A DNA stretch of 8,169 nt from a bacterium. Lineage in GTDB: Bacteria > Patescibacteriota > Minisyncoccia > Phycocordibacterales > UBA6065. The stretch is from positions 1-8,169 of the forward strand of contig JAUSGU010000005.1 of NCBI GenBank assembly GCA_030648825.1, in the 5' to 3' direction. The notes below the pieces were generated by a model. It was not told the DNA's origin. It did no database searches and saw nothing but the letters and a program-made list of their open reading frames with translations. Below are positions 4,966-8,169 of the stretch, in pieces. Each line of letters opens with the position of its first letter. Position 1 is the stretch's first letter. The translations under genes and the position numbers were made by a program.

Positions 4966-5411
4966 TGAAAAGCAAAAAGAAACCGGCGCGACTGGCGGAA
5001 ATGGTGAAAATGACGGAAGTGGCGAAAGTGGCGGAAAATTTTTCTTTGCTCAATAAAACAAAAGGCGAGCTCCCCCGCTTGCCTTTTGCTCTCATCAGAG
5101 ACGCCGTGCTCGGGCGAGACTATGATCTCTCTCTAGTTTTCATAGGCGATAGAGAATCGCAAAAATTAAATATTAAAACTCGTGGCATGGATTATATTCC
5201 AAACGTTTTGTCTTTTGAATTAGACGAAAATGCCGGAGAAATTTTTATAAATCCGTTTGAAGCGAAACGGCAAGCGGGAGATTTTGATAGAACTTTCTCC
5301 AAATTCGTCGGTTATCTCTATATCCACGGACTTGTTCATTTGAAAGGAATGCGTCATGGGAGTACAATGGAGAGAACAGAAGCAAAATTTCGAAAGCAGT
5401 TTGGAGTATAA
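4965..5411 (+). CDS. ybeY: Endoribonuclease YbeY (16S rRNA 3'-end maturation)
   Basis: YbeY is a zinc-dependent RNase involved in 16S rRNA 3' maturation and ribosome quality control. The zinc motif HGxLHLxGYDH appears as HGLVHLKGMRH (121-131). All three ligand histidines (121, 125, 131) are kept, but Tyr-Asp before the last His is Met-Arg. Upstream, SLVFIGDRESQKLN (56-69) and YIPNVLSFEL (77-86, normally TDVLSF) match the family core, as does GEIFINP. The annotated start overlaps the rpsU stop, but residues 1-15 precede the usual family N-terminus, so Met13 or Met16 (ATG at 5001 or 5010) are real alternatives. That extra segment lies in a 9-nt tandem repeat. Its partner bS21 acts at the same end of 16S rRNA. 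Confidence 0.9.
   Translation: MKSKKKPARLAEMVKMTEVAKVAENFSLLNKTKGELPRLPFALIRDAVLGRDYDLSLVFIGDRESQKLNIKTRGMDYIPNVLSFELDENAGEIFINPFEAKRQAGDFDRTFSKFVGYLYIHGLVHLKGMRHGSTMERTEAKFRKQFGV
4995..5039 (+). repeat. Five imperfect 9-nt tandem repeats in the ybeY 5' end
   Basis: Units GCGGAAATG, GTGAAAATG, ACGGAAGTG, GCGAAAGTG and GCGGAAAAT follow one another in frame. They encode the triplets AEM, VKM, TEV, AKV and AEN (residues 11-25). The repeat creates extra in-frame ATG codons at 5001 and 5010 and may have lengthened the N-terminus of YbeY. Confidence 0.75.
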
Positions 5412-5422
5412 TGTGAAGTTTG

Positions 5423-5521
5423 GGCGCCGAACGATATAACATTTTATCTCGTGAGAGGGGGTGAATCGACTCTTGGAGAGGATCCCCCCGAACGTAGGAA
5501 AATGTTATATCGTGAGGCGCC
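5423..5521. repeat. Fold-back element B between ybeY and ftsA
   Basis: GGCGCC (5423-5428) pairs with GGCGCC (5516-5521). A tandem GA/GA mismatch follows, then a perfect 15-bp stem, ACGATATAACATTTT (5431-5445) with 5499-5513. The enclosed region can form a GGGGG/CCCCC stem (5457-5461 with 5485-5489) capped by a CTCT-TGG-AGAG hairpin (5470-5480). Tandem GA mismatches are common in folded RNA. It starts 11 nt after the ybeY stop and ends 23 nt before the ftsA ATG, so it may set ftsA expression or mRNA stability. Its architecture resembles elements A and C, but its sequence does not clearly match them. Confidence 0.8.
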
Positions 5522-5544
5522 ATAGAATTCTGATTTTTACAAAA

Positions 5545-6720
5545 ATGCGCACACACATAGCCACAGGTATAGACATAGGCACATACGAAACCAAAGTCGT
5601 CATAGCGGAATCCAATCCAAACGACGAGAAGAGCTTGGCTAGAATCATAGGCACCGGCCGAGCTGAATCACGAGGCCTGCGCCACGGCTATATCGTAAAT
5701 ATCCGCGAAACGACCCAGAGCGTCATCCAAGCCGTGGCGCAGGCCGAAAAAGCCTCGGGAGTAAAAATCAAACGCGCTTTTATTTCAATCGGCGGCATCA
5801 GTCTAGAAAGCATTGTCTCCCCAGGCACTGCTGTCATATCCAGAGCCGATTCGGAAGTGACCGACATGGACATAGAAAAGGCCACCCGCTTGGCAGAAAA
5901 AAATATCCCCGGCGGACAAATTATAAATCGCCGTATCATCCATACCGTCCCACTGTCTTACAAAATTGACGGCAAGCCGGTATTCGGCAGACCGGGTGGC
6001 ATGAAGGGAAACAAACTGGAAGCTCGAGTGCTGTTTGTGACTTGTCTCGCCCAACATTTGGACAGTTTGGTGGAAGCTATAACCGACGCAGGCATTGAAG
6101 TCTTGGATATCGTGGCAGGACCGCTGGCTTCTTCCCTAGTCACTCTGTCAAAAAATCAAAAAGTAGCCGGTTGTCTCCTCGCCTCGATCGGCGCCGAGAC
6201 TATTTCAATCGTCGTCTTTGAAAATAATCTGCCGATTTCTCTGGAAATCTTTCCTCTCGGATCAACAGACATCACAAACGACATCGCTCTCGGCTTGAAA
6301 ACATCCATAGAAGACGCGGAAAATCTGAAGCGCGGAGTTTTGTCGGCAATCCAATTTCCGAAAAAAAAGCTGGATGAAATCATTTCTGCCAGACTGTCAG
6401 ATATGTTTGATTTGATGGAGAATCATTTGAAAAAAATAGATAGAAATGGTCTCTTGCCCGCTGGCATAATTCTCACAGGTGGCGGATCAAACGCTCCTCT
6501 CATAGAAGAAACAGCCAAAACAATCCTGAAACTCCCCTCGCGTATAGCCACTCTGTCCGTAAACGGCAAAGACAATATCAAAGACTCTATTTGGTCAGTC
6601 GCTTATGGTCTCTCTATCCTCGGCGTGAGCACGGAAGACGTTTCGGATCAAGGTTTTTCCAAAAATGGCGCCAGTTTTGTGAAAAAAGTCAGCGAATGGC
6701 TCCGACAGCTCTTGCCATGA
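5545..6720 (+). CDS. ftsA: Cell division protein FtsA
   Basis: FtsA is an actin-like ATPase that anchors FtsZ filaments to the membrane and recruits the divisome. The start at 5545 is chosen because MRTHIATGIDIGTYETKVVIAE then opens with the phosphate-1 loop, as in the family. The GTG frame from 5461 would translate half of fold-back element B. The protein has 391 residues. Phosphate-1 is at 8-22, the FtsA-specific 1C region lies around 78-120 (FISIGGISLESIVSPGT), and the adenosine motif is GIILTGGGSNAPLIEE (337-352). Phosphate-2 reads ASIGAETISIVVFE (213-226) where the family has a DIGGGTTD-like motif, so its acidic residue is Ser214. The C-terminal amphipathic helix FVKKVSEWLRQLLP (378-391) is the membrane-targeting sequence. 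A weak -10 (TAGAAT, 5523-5528) lacks a clear -35. Confidence 0.95.
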   Translation: MRTHIATGIDIGTYETKVVIAESNPNDEKSLARIIGTGRAESRGLRHGYIVNIRETTQSVIQAVAQAEKASGVKIKRAFISIGGISLESIVSPGTAVISRADSEVTDMDIEKATRLAEKNIPGGQIINRRIIHTVPLSYKIDGKPVFGRPGGMKGNKLEARVLFVTCLAQHLDSLVEAITDAGIEVLDIVAGPLASSLVTLSKNQKVAGCLLASIGAETISIVVFENNLPISLEIFPLGSTDITNDIALGLKTSIEDAENLKRGVLSAIQFPKKKLDEIISARLSDMFDLMENHLKKIDRNGLLPAGIILTGGGSNAPLIEETAKTILKLPSRIATLSVNGKDNIKDSIWSVAYGLSILGVSTEDVSDQGFSKNGASFVKKVSEWLRQLLP

Positions 6721-6736
6721 GTAAAAATTGAAATTG

Positions 6737-6764
6737 TTGTATTTTTAAAGCTTTTTGGTATGAT
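6737..6764 (+). promoter_or_regulatory. ftsZ promoter with extended -10
   Basis: TTGTAT (6737-6742) is followed after 16 bp by TATGAT (6759-6764), which is preceded by TGG, an extended -10. Transcription would start near 6771, giving a leader of about 60 nt that contains the palindrome AAGCATGCTT (6793-6802) and no Shine-Dalgarno. ftsZ can therefore be transcribed separately from ftsA. Confidence 0.6.
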
Positions 6765-6829
6765 ACATTCGGCTTACCAAACCACGAAAAGCAAGCATGC
6801 TTTCCGCTTAATTACCATTTATATACACT

Positions 6830-7993
6830 ATGCCTCATATAATCCCTGAAGTAGAAACATTCGCGCGAATCAAAGTGCTCGGTATCGGCGGTTCAGGCAA
6901 GAACGCCCTAAACCACATGATCAATTCCAAAGTAAAAGGAGTTGAGTTTATCGGCGTAAATACAGACGCTCAAGATTTGCATCACACTCTTTCCAAAAAG
7001 AAAATTCACATAGGAAAAAATCTGACCAAAGGATTGGGCACAGGCATGAATGCCGAACTCGGTCGCCGAGCGGTAGAAGAAACAAAAGAAGAAGTCCAAG
7101 AAGCCATCAAAGGCGCCGACATGGTTTTCGTCGCCGGAGGATTGGGTGGTGGTACTTGTTCGGGTGCCGCCCCTATCGTCGCCAAAACCGCAAAAGAGCT
7201 CGGCGCTCTGACTGTGGCTGTCGTTACAAAACCTTTCTTTTTTGAAGGCACCCAGAGAATGAAAGTGGCCGAAGTAGCTCTGGAAGCCCTGAAAAAAGAA
7301 GTAGACGCCATCATCGTCATTCCAAACGATAGATTGCTTTCCAATATAGAAAAGAACACCACAGCCAAATCGGCATTTGCCATGTGTGATGAAGTTTTGA
7401 AACAAGCTGTTGAAGGCATATCCGATCTCATCACTACTCCGGGTATCATAAATATAGACTTCGCCGATATCCGCGCCGTCATGGAAAACACAGGCTCGGC
7501 CCTCATGGGTATCGGTCATGCTTCCGGTGAAAAACGAGCCGAAGATGCGGCAAAAATGGCCATCAGCTCCCCTCTTTTGGATATTTCTATCGCTGGTGCA
7601 AAAGGCGTGCTGTTTTCTATCGCCGGCGGAGACGATCTCACTATGTTTGAAATCCAAGACGCTGCCAAAGTAATAACCGAATCCATAGATCCAAACGCCA
7701 AAGTGATATTCGGAACAGTGCGAGATGAAAAATTAAAGAAAGGCGAAGTAAAAGTGACGGTTATCGCCAGTGGTTTCGGTGATGGTGGCACTAGTCCTGC
7801 TCCGTTGGCCAAGAGTAAATCCCTGTTTTCCGGTCCTGAAGTGAGAGAATCTCTGGAGAAAGCACAAATCCACAACAGTTTCTCAAAATCAGATTCAAAG
7901 AACGCCATAGAAGATAAAAAATCCATTCCTACGATCAACACGGACGATGATGATTGGGGTGCCGTGCCGGCTTTCTTGCGGAGGAAGAAGTAG
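6830..7993 (+). CDS. ftsZ: Cell division protein FtsZ
   Basis: FtsZ is the tubulin-like GTPase that forms the division ring. The 387-residue protein has the N-terminal nucleotide loop VLGIGGSGKNA (16-26), NTDAQDL (44-50), the tubulin signature at 106-112, NDRLL (166-170), the catalytic T7 loop NIDFADIR (208-215, Asp210 and Asp213), and a globular core to about 316. A linker of about 60 residues leads to the C-terminal peptide AVPAFLRRKK (378-387), which binds FtsA. The signature reads GGGTCSG instead of GGGTGSG or GGGTGTG: Cys110 (codon TGT) replaces the Gly equivalent to E. coli Gly109. The start is supported by the conserved N-terminus and a promoter about 65 bp upstream. No Shine-Dalgarno is visible. 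ftsZ follows ftsA after 109 bp. Confidence 0.97.
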   Translation: MPHIIPEVETFARIKVLGIGGSGKNALNHMINSKVKGVEFIGVNTDAQDLHHTLSKKKIHIGKNLTKGLGTGMNAELGRRAVEETKEEVQEAIKGADMVFVAGGLGGGTCSGAAPIVAKTAKELGALTVAVVTKPFFFEGTQRMKVAEVALEALKKEVDAIIVIPNDRLLSNIEKNTTAKSAFAMCDEVLKQAVEGISDLITTPGIINIDFADIRAVMENTGSALMGIGHASGEKRAEDAAKMAISSPLLDISIAGAKGVLFSIAGGDDLTMFEIQDAAKVITESIDPNAKVIFGTVRDEKLKKGEVKVTVIASGFGDGGTSPAPLAKSKSLFSGPEVRESLEKAQIHNSFSKSDSKNAIEDKKSIPTINTDDDDWGAVPAFLRRKK

Positions 7994-7998
7994 AAAAA

Positions 7999-8111
7999 AA
8001 TCGCGAAAGGAATGTTCTTGTGGAGTACGACGTCCGCCCTTACTGGGGCGGCGTCTCGTTCTCGCGCCGTCGCGCTCCGAAAGCCTCCACTCAAACATTC
8101 TTTTCGTGATT
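7999..8111. repeat. Fold-back element C after ftsZ
   Basis: An 18-bp stem with two G-U pairs (7999-8016 with 8094-8111) is followed by a 3x3 internal loop and the 6-bp stem GTGGAG/CTCCAC (8020-8025 with 8085-8090). Inside are a 10-bp hairpin with one bulge (8029-8039 with 8046-8055) and a CGCG-CCGT-CGCG hairpin (8063-8074). The 5' arm shares GCGAAAGGAA and a downstream GTGGA with element A. The reverse complement of 8060-8076 (GAGCGCGACGGCGCGAG) resembles the apical GAGCGACGGCGAG of A. It begins 6 nt after the ftsZ stop. No U-tract follows on the plus strand. Confidence 0.8.
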
Positions 8112-8169
8112 ATGAAATTTTCAAAAAACGAAATCCCCCTCGCGGGGGAAATCTCGGAGGCCGAAGCCA
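8112..8169 (+). CDS. Possible N-terminus of a gene cut by the right edge
   Basis: An ATG at 8112 opens a frame that stays open for 19 codons to the window edge, beginning MKFSKNEIPLAGEISEAEA. It starts on the base after fold-back element C ends. No Shine-Dalgarno precedes it, which is normal for this window. The product is not recognisable. The same bases can also be read as a minus-strand terminator (8123-8149), so this could be non-coding. Confidence 0.35.
   Translation, partial: MKFSKNEIPLAGEISEAEA
8123..8149 (-). terminator. Possible terminator of a minus-strand gene beyond the window
   Basis: On the minus strand TCCCCC-GCGA-GGGGGA (8149-8134) forms a 6-bp G/C hairpin with a GNRA loop, followed by ATTTCG and six Ts (8128-8123). 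The gap before the T-run is longer than in the two clear terminators of this window. If real, the gene to the right converges on ftsZ. Confidence 0.35.

Noticed and set aside
5461..5544. GTG start adding 28 residues to FtsA
   Set aside because: The extension translates part of fold-back element B and precedes the conserved phosphate-1 region. The ATG at 5545 gives the usual FtsA N-terminus.
6908..7657. Minus-strand 249-codon frame inside ftsZ
   Set aside because: Phe-, Cys- and His-rich low-quality translation lying entirely antisense to a fully conserved ftsZ; a shadow frame.
1..8169. CRISPR array, transposase or phage genes
   Set aside because: No spaced direct repeats and no recognisable transposase, integrase or phage protein in any frame.

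Overview
The window looks like a piece of a small-genome Patescibacteria (CPR) chromosome, probably Parcubacteria. The FtsZ and FtsA sequences read like that group, intergenic gaps are short, and most core genes lack a Shine-Dalgarno sequence. That placement is my recognition of the protein sequences and was not tested against a database.

Layout, left to right. Positions 1-49 hold the first 16 codons of a minus-strand gene behind a hairpin-rich leader of roughly 185 nt. A minus-strand 138-residue protein of unknown function (375-791) follows, with its own consensus promoter and its own GAAA-loop terminator. A gap at 792-1143 holds that promoter and a long fold-back element. Next come pth (minus) and lepB (plus), transcribed divergently from two promoters with overlapping -35 boxes, each placed so that the mRNA would start at or within a base or two of the AUG. 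lepB is followed by a histidyl-tRNA-synthetase-like protein that has lost the invariant class II catalytic residues.

Positions 3684-4647 form a self-contained minus-strand cassette for an exported, proteobacterial-looking outer-membrane beta-barrel protein, with promoter, probable operator and terminator. This is unexpected in a CPR genome. The plus-strand block rpsU (bS21), ybeY, ftsA, ftsZ then runs to 7993. A second fold-back element separates ybeY from ftsA, and a third follows ftsZ and ends exactly at the start of a possible further gene cut by the window edge.

Functionally, the core genes serve ribosome maturation and recycling (bS21, YbeY, Pth), protein export (LepB) and division (FtsA, FtsZ). 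The two cassettes at 293-936 and 3684-4647 share a promoter style (CTTGACAAG at -35, 18-bp spacer) and a terminator style (GAAA-capped hairpin, TTTTGTTTT tail). The main leads are the degenerate synthetase paralog, the beta-barrel cassette, the fold-back elements, the leaderless divergent promoters, and a Gly-to-Cys change in the FtsZ tubulin signature.
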